This document shows positions 32,919 to 41,210 of a DNA stretch of 64,000 nucleotides, piece after piece (the stretch's first letter is position 1; every line of letters starts with the position of its first letter). Below the pieces are notes generated by a model, which was not told the origin of the DNA, ran no database searches, and saw only the letters and a program-made list of their open reading frames with translations. The DNA is from Gemmatimonadaceae bacterium. Lineage in GTDB: Bacteria > Gemmatimonadota > Gemmatimonadetes > Gemmatimonadales > Gemmatimonadaceae. The stretch is taken from NCBI GenBank assembly GCA_016742275.1, contig JACVCD010000003.1, positions 62,001 through 126,000 of the forward strand, read 5' to 3'. A program made the position numbers and the translations under genes.

Positions 32919-33863
32919 ATGGTCCAACCGTCGACGCAGTCGCCCGCCATACCCGCCGACCAGATCCAGGCAGTCCGTGCATTCAGCCGCTTCTATACGC
33001 GGTTCGTTGGCGCGCTCAACGAGGGGCTGCTCAGCAGTCCGTTTTCGCTGACGGAGGCGCGCCTCATCTACGAACTGGCCAGCCGTGGGCGCGCCGATGC
33101 GGTCACGCTCAGCGCGGATCTGGGGCTCGATTCAGGTTACTTGAGTCGCGTCATCGGGCGACTCACAGAGCAGGGCATCGTATCGCGCAGCGCCTCCCCG
33201 GAAGACGGGCGCGTGAAGTCACTGGCTCTCTCGTCCGCTGGCGAGGCCACATATGCGCAGCTGAACGCCGCGTCCAATGCCCAGATCGAACGAGCTCTTG
33301 CTGCGCTCTCTTCTGATGATCGCGCGCGACTCCAGGCGGCGATGCACACCATCCGCACGGTACTTGGCGAGTCGCCGTCACCGACGCCCTATGTGTTGCG
33401 TCCACCGAACCCCGGCGATCTGGGTTGGGTGGTGCAACGTCACGGTGCCATCTACGCCGCCGAGTACCACTGGGATATGCGCTTCGAAGGACTCGTGGCT
33501 GAGATCGTGGCGGCCTTTGCCCGAAACTTTGATGCACAGCGTGAGCGATGCTGGATCGCTGAAATCGATGGCGAGAATGTTGGTAGTGTCTTTCTTGTGA
33601 AGAAATCGGAGACCACCGCGCAGCTGCGCATGCTGCTCGTGGAACCGCGTGCGCGAGGGCACGGGATCGCGCGTCGTCTGGTTCGCGAATGTGCGCGGTT
33701 CGCGCGACAGGTCGGCTACGACGAGATCGTATTGTGGACCAACAGCATTCTCACCAGCGCGCGCCGCATCTACGAGACGGAAGGATATGTCCTCGTCGAG
33801 GAAGAGCCGCACGAAAGCTTCGGGCATTCACTGGTCGGTCAATACTGGCGACTCACGCTGTGA
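32919..33863 (+). CDS. Bifunctional MarR-type regulator / GNAT N-acetyltransferase
   Basis: A 314-residue fusion. The N-terminal MarR winged helix (about 15-150) has LSADLGLDSGYLSRVIGRL as recognition helix and SASPEDGRVKSLALS as wing. The C-terminal GNAT domain (about 155-314) has the acetyl-CoA loop VEPRARGHGIARRLV and the preceding strand LRMLLVEP. Such fusions are known bacterial proteins; the acetyltransferase substrate is not established. GAGGG (32907-32911) is a reasonable Shine-Dalgarno site. The stop overlaps the GTG of the ThiF-like gene by 4 nt, so the acetyltransferase and the adenylating enzyme are produced together. Confidence 0.9.
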   Translation: MVQPSTQSPAIPADQIQAVRAFSRFYTRFVGALNEGLLSSPFSLTEARLIYELASRGRADAVTLSADLGLDSGYLSRVIGRLTEQGIVSRSASPEDGRVKSLALSSAGEATYAQLNAASNAQIERALAALSSDDRARLQAAMHTIRTVLGESPSPTPYVLRPPNPGDLGWVVQRHGAIYAAEYHWDMRFEGLVAEIVAAFARNFDAQRERCWIAEIDGENVGSVFLVKKSETTAQLRMLLVEPRARGHGIARRLVRECARFARQVGYDEIVLWTNSILTSARRIYETEGYVLVEEEPHESFGHSLVGQYWRLTL

Positions 33864-34969
33864 CGAGGCTGACCTCCATACACCAGCTGTTCGAGCTGAT
33901 TGACGATGCGCCGACGACGCTGCATTGGCGCACGGTGCGACTGCATCTCTCGGCGGAGGCCGAGTTGGAGCTCACTGCCCAATGCGCCACGCGAAATATC
34001 GCGCTGATTGATGCATTGAACAGTCAGATTGTCGAGCTGGCACGTGTGCGGTTTCCGGCAGCAGATGCGCTCGCCCAGCGCACGGCATTCGAGGCGAACT
34101 ATCGTGAACGGCTTCATGCACAGGGTTCCGACTGGATGTACTTCCATTGGAATCGTCGACTTGTCCGCGTACTGCCACGTGACGACTACTTCGATGTGGT
34201 CACCAATCGCAATCAGGACAAGATCACACGCACCGAACAGGAAGTTCTGCGTAATCGCGTGATCGGCGTTGTCGGTCTTTCGGTTGGCGGCGAAATCGCG
34301 GTGACGGTGGCGCAGGAACACCTGTGCGGGCGCATCAAACTGGCGGACTTCGACACGCTCGATCTTTCGAACCTGAATCGACTTGGCGCGTCCGTGGAAG
34401 ATCTCGGCGTCAACAAGGGCTGGTTGGTTGCCCGTCGCATTGCGGCGCTCAATCCCTGGCTCGAGGTGGAGGTGTTTGCCGAGGGGTTAACAGAGCAAAA
34501 TGCTGACCCATTCCTTGATGGCCTGGATCTCGTGATCGATGAATGCGATGGGCTGGCCATGAAATTCCGGTTGCGCGAGATGGCGCGGGAACGGCGACTC
34601 AATTTGGTCTTCGCTGCCGATGAGCGCGGCATGCTCAGTGTCGAGCCGTATGCGCACACGGACCTCGCGTTGTTTCATGGCTTGGTGACCGCACCACATG
34701 GAGCACGCAGCGACTACCCGGATGATCAGGCGTACTTCCGTGCGCTGTCGGAATGGCTGGGGGGCTGGGATCGTTTGTCCGAGCGGTCGCGCGCTTCACT
34801 CGTGCGCATCGGACATGACCTGGCGGGCTATCCACAGCTCGCGGGTGAGCCGCGTCTCGCAGCGGGACAGGTAGCGCATGTGGCAAGGCGGCTATTGCTC
34901 GGCGAACGATTGGCGCCGTTCTTCGGTTATTTCGATTTGGAAGAGTTTCCTGTCGTCACGTCACATTGA
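33860..34969 (+). CDS. Stand-alone ThiF/E1-like adenylyltransferase
   Basis: A 369-residue protein starting at GTG 33860 (GTGA overlap). A helical N-terminal region (about 1-125) precedes an E1-like Rossmann domain. That domain has RNRVIGVVGLSVGGEIAV (nucleotide loop), LADFDTLDLSNLNR (conserved Asp and the N-L-N-R motif) and LDLVIDECDG. No CxxC zinc pairs and no evident catalytic cysteine are visible. It resembles the ThiF-like part of Rv1355c/MoeW-type proteins without a nitroreductase domain. No Ubl or sulfur carrier gene is adjacent. Possibly it activates a carboxylate for acetyl- or peptide-type modification with the coupled GNAT enzyme; this is speculation. Confidence 0.8.
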   Translation: MTRLTSIHQLFELIDDAPTTLHWRTVRLHLSAEAELELTAQCATRNIALIDALNSQIVELARVRFPAADALAQRTAFEANYRERLHAQGSDWMYFHWNRRLVRVLPRDDYFDVVTNRNQDKITRTEQEVLRNRVIGVVGLSVGGEIAVTVAQEHLCGRIKLADFDTLDLSNLNRLGASVEDLGVNKGWLVARRIAALNPWLEVEVFAEGLTEQNADPFLDGLDLVIDECDGLAMKFRLREMARERRLNLVFAADERGMLSVEPYAHTDLALFHGLVTAPHGARSDYPDDQAYFRALSEWLGGWDRLSERSRASLVRIGHDLAGYPQLAGEPRLAAGQVAHVARRLLLGERLAPFFGYFDLEEFPVVTSH

Positions 34970-35002
34970 AGCAAGCGTTCGCCAGTGCGGCGATCCACGT
35001 AG

Positions 35003-35023
35003 TGGTACCCCGCAAGGGTACCA
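35003..35023 (+). terminator. Perfect 8-bp hairpin after the ThiF-like gene
   Basis: TGGTACCC (35003-35010), loop CGCAA, GGGTACCA (35016-35023), 33 nt after the stop of the ThiF-like gene. The stem is strong but no T-run follows, so intrinsic termination is uncertain. Confidence 0.45.
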
Positions 35024-35071
35024 GGATGAAACCCGATAGTATTCGGATCGACTTGCAGTTGCCATGACGCA

Positions 35072-35097
35072 AGGCCGGCCTACTTTGACACCGGCCT
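35072..35097. repeat. 7-bp inverted repeat
   Basis: AGGCCGG (35072-35078) and CCGGCCT (35091-35097) with a 12-nt AT-richer loop. It could be part of a terminator or a regulatory hairpin upstream of the M35-like gene. Confidence 0.3.
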
Positions 35098-35279
35098 GTC
35101 TGCTGGCGAAAGGGCAGCATCACATTGTCTAGACGTTGCCCACAGGTGAACTGGCCAGGACGAGCCGAACGTGCAGCCCGGTAGCTGCCCGTTGGTCGAC
35201 ACTCGAGAGTTGCGAATGGCTGTGCACGGCCGGATACTAGGCTACCGGCAATATCCCCTACCCAAGGACGTCCTTCCAC

Positions 35280-35891
35280 ATGGCCAATCATAGTTTCAAG
35301 AATTTTGCAACAGTCAGCGAGCGCGTACAGTGGGAAAGCGCCCTGCTTGAAGCCGCCAAGTACATGCCGCGCATCGTGAAGGATGCCAAGACGAACACGT
35401 CCGATATTGCGACGCGTGCGTATGCTCTGTACTTCGGGCAGTATGACAAGGCGCGATGGACGCGTGTCGTTGCCACCCTGTCTGCAATCGATTTCGCACT
35501 CAGTTCGGCCGGTGTGACCTTTGTGCGCGTCTACACTGGCAGAGGCGCGCAAAATTGCGCGGCCACGCAGGCGCCGTATGGTCGTTGGAAGGATCAGACG
35601 CCGGGCATGATGTCGGACAGTGCGCACCGCCGTCAGCACGGCTATGTCATGACCGTGGGTGACGACTTCTACACTGCGGACAACAGCATCGACCGCACGA
35701 TCAAGATGGCGCAGTTCAACACGCTGTGTCATGAGTTCTCGCACCTGGTCTCGAACACCGATGACCCGGTGTATGGCAACATTCAGTCGCGCGCGTTGGC
35801 CATCAGCAATCCCGGCACGGCGGTGGCCTGCGCCGAAAACTACGGATTCTACTGCGAGATGTTGTACGCAGAGTACAGCCGCAACGGGTAG
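35280..35891 (+). CDS. M35-like (aspzincin) metallo-endopeptidase domain protein
   Basis: A 203-residue protein without signal peptide. LCHEFSHLVSNTDDPVYG contains H151-E152-x-x-H155 followed by TDD-x-x-YG (D162 as third ligand), the HExxH plus TxDxxYG layout of aspzincins such as deuterolysin and the Lys-specific metalloendopeptidase domain. In M35 the glycine before TxD is usual; here it is Asn. Fungal and Aeromonas members are exported and larger; this is a minimal domain with a short N-terminal helix. It could be a cytoplasmic peptidase, an effector released by lysis, or a toxin-like protein. Monocistronic. Confidence 0.72.
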   Translation: MANHSFKNFATVSERVQWESALLEAAKYMPRIVKDAKTNTSDIATRAYALYFGQYDKARWTRVVATLSAIDFALSSAGVTFVRVYTGRGAQNCAATQAPYGRWKDQTPGMMSDSAHRRQHGYVMTVGDDFYTADNSIDRTIKMAQFNTLCHEFSHLVSNTDDPVYGNIQSRALAISNPGTAVACAENYGFYCEMLYAEYSRNG

Positions 35892-35992
35892 TGCGAACGG
35901 TGGTATCTCCAGCGCGTCGTTGTGGTGAAGCGACTGCGCTGGAGATGCATGCACTATGAGATAGATGGTACGACTGTCTCGCCGCTACTTGG

Positions 35993-37210
35993 CTACTTCA
36001 GCTGCACAATGGCCACTCGCCAATCGGACACAAATGCACCTCTGGCATCGTCGCCTGGAGTGACACGCGACCAGTAGCCGAGTTGAAGGACTTGATTCAT
36101 CGCCACGAGATCACCAACCAGTTTCTCTCGTTCGATGTCGATGTTGTCTTCGACTCGATGTGTGAATCCGCGATGTTCGCGGGACACCAATACGCCAATG
36201 TCGTGAGTGGCGGCAGCCAACCAGACAGAACCACCGGCCACCGTACTGTCGGTGCGCCAGATGCGTACGTGATGCCGTTTCGCGAATGTGTCGGTGACGC
36301 GCTGGAACACGAGATCAGGATCGCGACCGAACATCGTTTGCGCTGACACCGGCTGATGCGTGTATCCTTCCGCCGCCGCCGCGCGCACGAATGTTTCGAA
36401 ATCGGATCGGGTGGACATGTGATCGGGCGTGTCCCAACCCGCTGCGGCAAACGCGGCACGCAATTGTGCTTCGCTGCCGAGTAGCATGATGTTGACGAAA
36501 TCACCCGGTCCACGACCGCCCGCTGCGAGACCGCGTGCAGGCAGTGAAGTCAGCACGGCCACATTTGTGGCATCGAGCGGCAATGCAGCGGGCGGGGCAT
36601 AGACAGGCCACGCCGGCAGCGTCGCCGGCTGCCGCAAACTGAGCGTCATATCCGTACCTGGTGGAAACGCCACGCGCCGATGCCGCTCTTCGGCTTCGCC
36701 GCGTACCGCCGTGAAGAGCAGTGCACCCGCTACCGGATCGACCGACCCCAGTATCAGTGTCGACCACGCCGCGCGGGATCGTATCAGGCTGGCCAACGGC
36801 GGCCCGAGAATGCGCCCGTCGTCATCCACCGTTTCGCGGGCATTGTCGACGGAGGACACGATTGCATCGATAGGGACGCTGGAACTATCGGGAATCAGCG
36901 ACGTGAATCGCACATGCACCGTGTGACGGGCACCTGAAAGACGTTCAATGCCCACATCGTCCACCACACCGACCATTTGCGCACGGGGCGCAATCGCGAC
37001 ACGACCATTCACCATGACAGGCGCCAGTACAGTGGCACGTATGGTTCGACCGCGAAACGAATCGTGTGAGCCGAGGGAGTCGAGCAGGCGCACATTGACT
37101 GTTGCACCCGCAGGCACCTGCTGCGCCCGTGCGTGAGTCGGAGCACTCAGCATCAAACTCGGCAACAGCGCTGCATGTGAAATGAATCGCACGAGTCGTT
37201 GCACTCCCAC
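35993..37210 (-). CDS. Secreted protein with LssY C-terminal-like domain
   Basis: A 405-residue protein with a signal peptide (about 1-30, SHAALLPSLMLSAPTHARA). The C-terminal 190 residues match the LssY_C pattern: FVNIMLLGSEAQLRAAFAAA, then GW, FGRDPDLVFQRV, RHHVRIWRT and WLAAATHDIGVLV. The N-terminal half (about 35-200) is beta-rich with VMVNGRVAIAPRAQMVGVV, like a periplasmic beta-sandwich. The role of LssY_C is not well defined. It is 8 nt downstream of the 37219-38361 gene on the same strand and probably last in that operon. Confidence 0.72.
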   Translation of the reverse strand: MGVQRLVRFISHAALLPSLMLSAPTHARAQQVPAGATVNVRLLDSLGSHDSFRGRTIRATVLAPVMVNGRVAIAPRAQMVGVVDDVGIERLSGARHTVHVRFTSLIPDSSSVPIDAIVSSVDNARETVDDDGRILGPPLASLIRSRAAWSTLILGSVDPVAGALLFTAVRGEAEERHRRVAFPPGTDMTLSLRQPATLPAWPVYAPPAALPLDATNVAVLTSLPARGLAAGGRGPGDFVNIMLLGSEAQLRAAFAAAGWDTPDHMSTRSDFETFVRAAAAEGYTHQPVSAQTMFGRDPDLVFQRVTDTFAKRHHVRIWRTDSTVAGGSVWLAAATHDIGVLVSREHRGFTHRVEDNIDIEREKLVGDLVAMNQVLQLGYWSRVTPGDDARGAFVSDWRVAIVQLK

Positions 37211-37218
37211 CTCCCCTC

Positions 37219-38361
37219 CTATCGCATGCGTGTCACCAACTGCCGATAGCTCGTCACCTTATCCACCGCCGGATCTGTCGCAAATGTCTCCATGCGCTCC
37301 ACCAACTGCGTGGTGGAGTAGCCATTCACATTCTGTGGATGCGTACCGGGGCCACCAAACCAGCTGCGAATGATCACTGCATTCGGCATGCGCGGCAGGG
37401 CTCGCGTGGACTTCACGAAGTCACGGAAGGTACCGTAGCGCAGCAGATAGTCTTCCACGTTGGACGTGTACATCACCGACATGGCGAGCTGCTGTTCCTT
37501 GAGCCACGGTGCGAGCTTGGGCAGTACAGTGGGACCCGCCAGGTCACCGACCAATGGGATGATGACATTGCGGCGCTGCATGGACTGTACGATGCCGAAC
37601 AGCGAGTCGGACGACATGTAGCTGCGCTGCTTTCCTGCGCGATCTCGCTCGCGCAGCAATTGACCCAATGTGGGATACGATCGCTGCGGCGGACGACCGA
37701 TGGTCGTGAAGCGCAAGTTCGTACCTTGCTGCATGAACTCGCGGTGGAACTTGGCGATGGTTTCGAGATCCTTGGCTGAAACCGGAATGCCAAACGTGCC
37801 CACGAGTGTAAGCAACCGCCGATTGGCCTGCGTGCGACTGGCATTCGTCGTGGGCGTTCGCTCAGCCCACGCGATCAGCGAATCAATCGGCAAGTCACGG
37901 CGATGCGGGGCCGCGGGAATGGGCTTGCCCAACCAGAGCGCGAGAAATTCCTGACGATCAGCGGCGGCATGAAACAGTGCCTTGAACAGCAACAACAACA
38001 GCATGTTGTCGCGCCGGATGTCGGCAATGAACGCCACGCGCGGCACGGTCTGCGCGATGTAGTTGAAGTTCTGATCAGGTCCGACACCGAGATACACGCC
38101 ACCACGAAGCTTCAGGCTATCGAGTGTGGTGAGGGGATGCAGCAGGCTCGGCTCGTTGGAGATCAGGTTGTCGGTGTCGAAGTAGCCGCCGGCGTCGGAG
38201 AATCGGGCGGCTAGAGCGGCGAATTCCTTGGTTGAATAGGACGGCTGTTGGGCGTGTGTTTCAACTGCGCCTAATAGCGTTAGCGGTACAATCGCTAGCG
38301 CACGAGCCGCTAGCGCTTTCAGCGCGAATGCGCGTGCTGGCGCTGTTCGCGCAGTTTTCAC
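37219..38361 (-). CDS. Conserved secreted protein of unknown function
   Basis: A 380-residue protein with a long N-terminal leader rich in Ala/Arg ending near VETHAQQ. Recognisable conserved text is FSDAGGYFDTDNLISNEPS, then GGVYLGVGPDQNFNYIAQ and VAFIADIRRDNMLLLLLFKA. I remember this pattern from uncharacterised proteins of Acidobacteria/Gemmatimonadota-type genomes, but no function. The core resembles a SAM-methyltransferase-like or GNAT-free Rossmann scaffold only weakly, so no call is made. Its ATG overlaps the stop of the upstream TolB-GGT gene by 4 nt. It is translationally coupled to that gene and followed closely by the LssY_C gene. Confidence 0.72.
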   Translation of the reverse strand: MKTARTAPARAFALKALAARALAIVPLTLLGAVETHAQQPSYSTKEFAALAARFSDAGGYFDTDNLISNEPSLLHPLTTLDSLKLRGGVYLGVGPDQNFNYIAQTVPRVAFIADIRRDNMLLLLLFKALFHAAADRQEFLALWLGKPIPAAPHRRDLPIDSLIAWAERTPTTNASRTQANRRLLTLVGTFGIPVSAKDLETIAKFHREFMQQGTNLRFTTIGRPPQRSYPTLGQLLRERDRAGKQRSYMSSDSLFGIVQSMQRRNVIIPLVGDLAGPTVLPKLAPWLKEQQLAMSVMYTSNVEDYLLRYGTFRDFVKSTRALPRMPNAVIIRSWFGGPGTHPQNVNGYSTTQLVERMETFATDPAVDKVTSYRQLVTRMR

Positions 38362-41210
38362 TTTTGTACAGCTCCTGCCGTACCGGCACGTCTCGGATCG
38401 GCGCCCGCTGTCACGCGTGCCCCATCAATGCGTACTGCGGCGCCGTAGCCTTCGCGCAACTCGCCGTGCGCGGATACGAAGGTGAGTCCGTAACCCAGTG
38501 CGCGGAGACGTGCGACGACATCGGGTGCAAAGCCGTCTTCGAGCTGCAGGTTGTAGCCAGTCTGCGGTCCACCACCAAATCCGCCGCCGGGGAGAAACCG
38601 CGGGAGTTCGAGTGCGGCCTGCGGTCCGAGTCCGTAGTCGAGTGCGCCCAACAAGGTCTGATACACGGCAGATGTGATCCACGCGTTGCCGGCCGCGCCC
38701 ACGGCGAAGACGGGGCGATCACCAGCAAACGCAATGGTTGGTGCCAACGTGCTGCCATGTCGGGCGAAGGGGAGGCGGGAGCCGTACTGGGTGGGATCGG
38801 TGCCGTACGAGGTGAGCTTGTCATTGCTCAGGAACCCCAACCCCGGAGAGACATAAAAGTTGCCTCCCCAGGTGCCGAGTGTTTGGGTGACGGCCACGGC
38901 GTTGCCGTCGGCGTCGGCCACGGTGTAGGCGGTGGTGCCGGAGCTGTGGCAGAACGTCATTTCGGCGGCGTGGTCGTCGCCACAAGGAGACTCGATGCCG
39001 TCGTCTCTGCTAGCGCTTTCCGCGCTGTTCAACCGCCCTCTGAGGCACGCGAGTGTATCCCCACGCACCGAAGCCGGTGTGAGAGCACTATCCGGCCTAT
39101 AGCACTGCCACCTCACTCGCGCCGTATCGCGATTGACGATCGACGCCACATCCACCGGCCAGAGTGCAGGATCGGCAATGCGATTGCGCGACGACGGGGT
39201 CAGGAACCACGCGGTAAGTGCTGCATGCAGCGTTGGCGCGTGATCGACATACGAACGTGGGGCAGGGAAGTGCTCCAACAGATTGAGACGCGCCACGAGA
39301 TCGGCACCACCACTCACCGGCGGCGCACTCGAACACACACGGTACATGCGATACCGCCCGCACACGGGTTCGCGCTCGTTGGCGAAATAGCGTGCGAGAT
39401 CACTCTCCTTCATGGCGTTGCCATTGCGGCTCAGGTCGCCGGCATACTTGGACGCGACTTCACCCTTGTAGAACCCGTCGGCACCCTTCGCGGCAATCTG
39501 CTCGAGCGTCCATGCAAGATCGGGATTGCGTACGGTGTCACCGGCTACCAGCGGCGCATCACCCTTGAAGAAGAGTGCGCGGCTGCTGGCATACTTGGCA
39601 AAGTGTTCGCGCTCGGTAGCCAACGTGGTGGCCAAGCCATCACTCACGGCATAGCCTTCGCGCGCCGCACGAATGGCGGGTGCCAGTAGCGCAGCCCACA
39701 GCAACTTGCCGCTGCCGTGACGCTGCCACGCGAGGTACATGCCGGCCACGGTGCCAGGCACATTCACCAGTACCGGACCATCGACAGGATAACGTCCGTT
39801 CACCAGCAACGAGGTGTTGTTCAAACCGCCCGCCTCGGGTACGCGGCTCATGAACTCGATCATTGTGGGTGCTTTGCCCTTGAGGGCAATCACCATCTCG
39901 CCATAGCCACCAATGCCGCTGGCGTCGGGTTCCACCACACCCAATGCAAAGCTGGTGGCCACGGCAGCATCCACCACATTGCCCCCGCGCCGGAACATCT
40001 CGAGTCCGGCTTCGGTGGCCACCGGATGCGCACTCGACACGGCAGCCTGACCACTGGCTTCACGCCGAAGCGGCGGACGTGCCTTGAGCGTGGCGTGCAG
40101 CACGGTGTTCAGTGCACTGTCGCTCGTGGCAGCCAGCGCCTGCGGGCGCATACGGGTGCGAACGGCCTCCCACGTAGCCAGACGATCGGCAGCATCACTG
40201 CCGGAGAAGTACAACTGCCTGGAACGCTGCCACACACGATCGAATGCGGCGGCGTTGCTGGTCGCGCGGTCCACTGCGGCACTCTGCGCGACGGTGACCA
40301 ATCCGGCATCTGGTGCACGCGGTGCGGCAACGCGCACCATCGCAGACGGCGCTGCGTTGGCGGTCGTGCCACGCTCATGCGACGAACGATCGACACCACG
40401 ATCAGGGTCACCGTTGTACGACACCGTGACATCACGCACCTCTGCGATGGTGAGCCACTCACCATTGGCCGACCAGTCCAGTTCGCCGTGCGCACGTGAT
40501 ACCAGATTCGTATAGCTCGCCCCGCGCACGGGAATCACGTACGTGCCTGTGCGAATGGAAACGGCCAGACGGTTGTCCGGTGACCACGACAGGTCTTCCA
40601 GTGTGGGCTCGCTGTACACCACAGTATCGCGGCGAGTGGCCAACGTGTGCACCACCACCGATCGCGTGGTTTCGCCAATCACGAGAAACGCGATACGTGT
40701 GCCATCACGGGACACACGCGGTCGACGCTCGGTGCGTTCGGCAGTGCTCAGTCTTCGCTCGGCACCATCGGCGCCGTGAAACCAGATGCGCGATTCGCCG
40801 CCCAGTCCGCGTTGGAAGTAGAACGAACCATCAGACAATGGCGCAGGTGCTACATCGTGCGAACTGCTGGTGGTGAGACGTCGTGCACTGCCTTGCGGAA
40901 CGACCTGGTCATTCACGTCACGTACGAAGATGTCGTACTGACCGGCCGAGTCGTGTGCGAAGTAGAGGCGGTTGGCGGCGAAGGCCGGATCACGGTGGTA
41001 GGCACTGCCGCCCGAGATCATGGACGGTTCGGCCGTTCCCTGCTGCGCGAACAAATAGCCGTTGCGGGCAAACACCAACACACCAGACGTGTTGGTCGTT
41101 GGCTGGCGCGCATCGGTGGATTGCGCGTGCAATGGCGCGTGCGCCGCAAAGCCGGCGAGGCACATGGCGGCAATCGCGGTACTCCAGCTGCGGCCAGTCA
41201 CCTGTTTCAC
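38358..41210 (-). CDS. Gamma-glutamyltransferase fused to an N-terminal TolB-like propeller
   Basis: A 950-residue exported protein (signal about 1-30). Residues about 40-300 contain PD40/TolB-like repeats (ARRLTTSSSHDVAPAPLSDG, RRPRVSRDGTRIAFLV, LEDLSWSPDNRLAVS). From about 385 a complete gamma-glutamyltranspeptidase follows: AAVSSAHPVATEAGLEM, GGNVVDAAVATSFALGVVEP, and the autoprocessing and nucleophile site TTAYTVADADGNAVAVTQTL with T759 as catalytic Thr. The glycine-rich C-terminal region fits substrate binding. Likely hydrolyses gamma-glutamyl bonds (glutathione, peptides) in the periplasm. The propeller may recruit a partner. Coupled at both ends by 4-nt overlaps to the HEAT-cyclophilin gene and the 37219 gene. 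Confidence 0.87.
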   Translation of the reverse strand: MKQVTGRSWSTAIAAMCLAGFAAHAPLHAQSTDARQPTTNTSGVLVFARNGYLFAQQGTAEPSMISGGSAYHRDPAFAANRLYFAHDSAGQYDIFVRDVNDQVVPQGSARRLTTSSSHDVAPAPLSDGSFYFQRGLGGESRIWFHGADGAERRLSTAERTERRPRVSRDGTRIAFLVIGETTRSVVVHTLATRRDTVVYSEPTLEDLSWSPDNRLAVSIRTGTYVIPVRGASYTNLVSRAHGELDWSANGEWLTIAEVRDVTVSYNGDPDRGVDRSSHERGTTANAAPSAMVRVAAPRAPDAGLVTVAQSAAVDRATSNAAAFDRVWQRSRQLYFSGSDAADRLATWEAVRTRMRPQALAATSDSALNTVLHATLKARPPLRREASGQAAVSSAHPVATEAGLEMFRRGGNVVDAAVATSFALGVVEPDASGIGGYGEMVIALKGKAPTMIEFMSRVPEAGGLNNTSLLVNGRYPVDGPVLVNVPGTVAGMYLAWQRHGSGKLLWAALLAPAIRAAREGYAVSDGLATTLATEREHFAKYASSRALFFKGDAPLVAGDTVRNPDLAWTLEQIAAKGADGFYKGEVASKYAGDLSRNGNAMKESDLARYFANEREPVCGRYRMYRVCSSAPPVSGGADLVARLNLLEHFPAPRSYVDHAPTLHAALTAWFLTPSSRNRIADPALWPVDVASIVNRDTARVRWQCYRPDSALTPASVRGDTLACLRGRLNSAESASRDDGIESPCGDDHAAEMTFCHSSGTTAYTVADADGNAVAVTQTLGTWGGNFYVSPGLGFLSNDKLTSYGTDPTQYGSRLPFARHGSTLAPTIAFAGDRPVFAVGAAGNAWITSAVYQTLLGALDYGLGPQAALELPRFLPGGGFGGGPQTGYNLQLEDGFAPDVVARLRALGYGLTFVSAHGELREGYGAAVRIDGARVTAGADPRRAGTAGAVQK

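Larger units (their letters stand above)
34970..35279. other. 310-nt intergenic region with two inverted repeats
   Basis: It lies between the ThiF-like gene and the M35-like gene. It holds a perfect 8-bp hairpin at 35003-35023 and a 7-bp inverted repeat at 35072-35097. Nothing else was recognised; a promoter for the M35-like gene must lie in the right part but no strong -35/-10 stands out. Confidence 0.5.

Noticed and set aside
33689-33859. Upstream extension of the ThiF-like gene
   Set aside because: It overlaps the GNAT domain in another frame. GTG 33860 gives the standard GTGA coupling and a sensible N-terminus.
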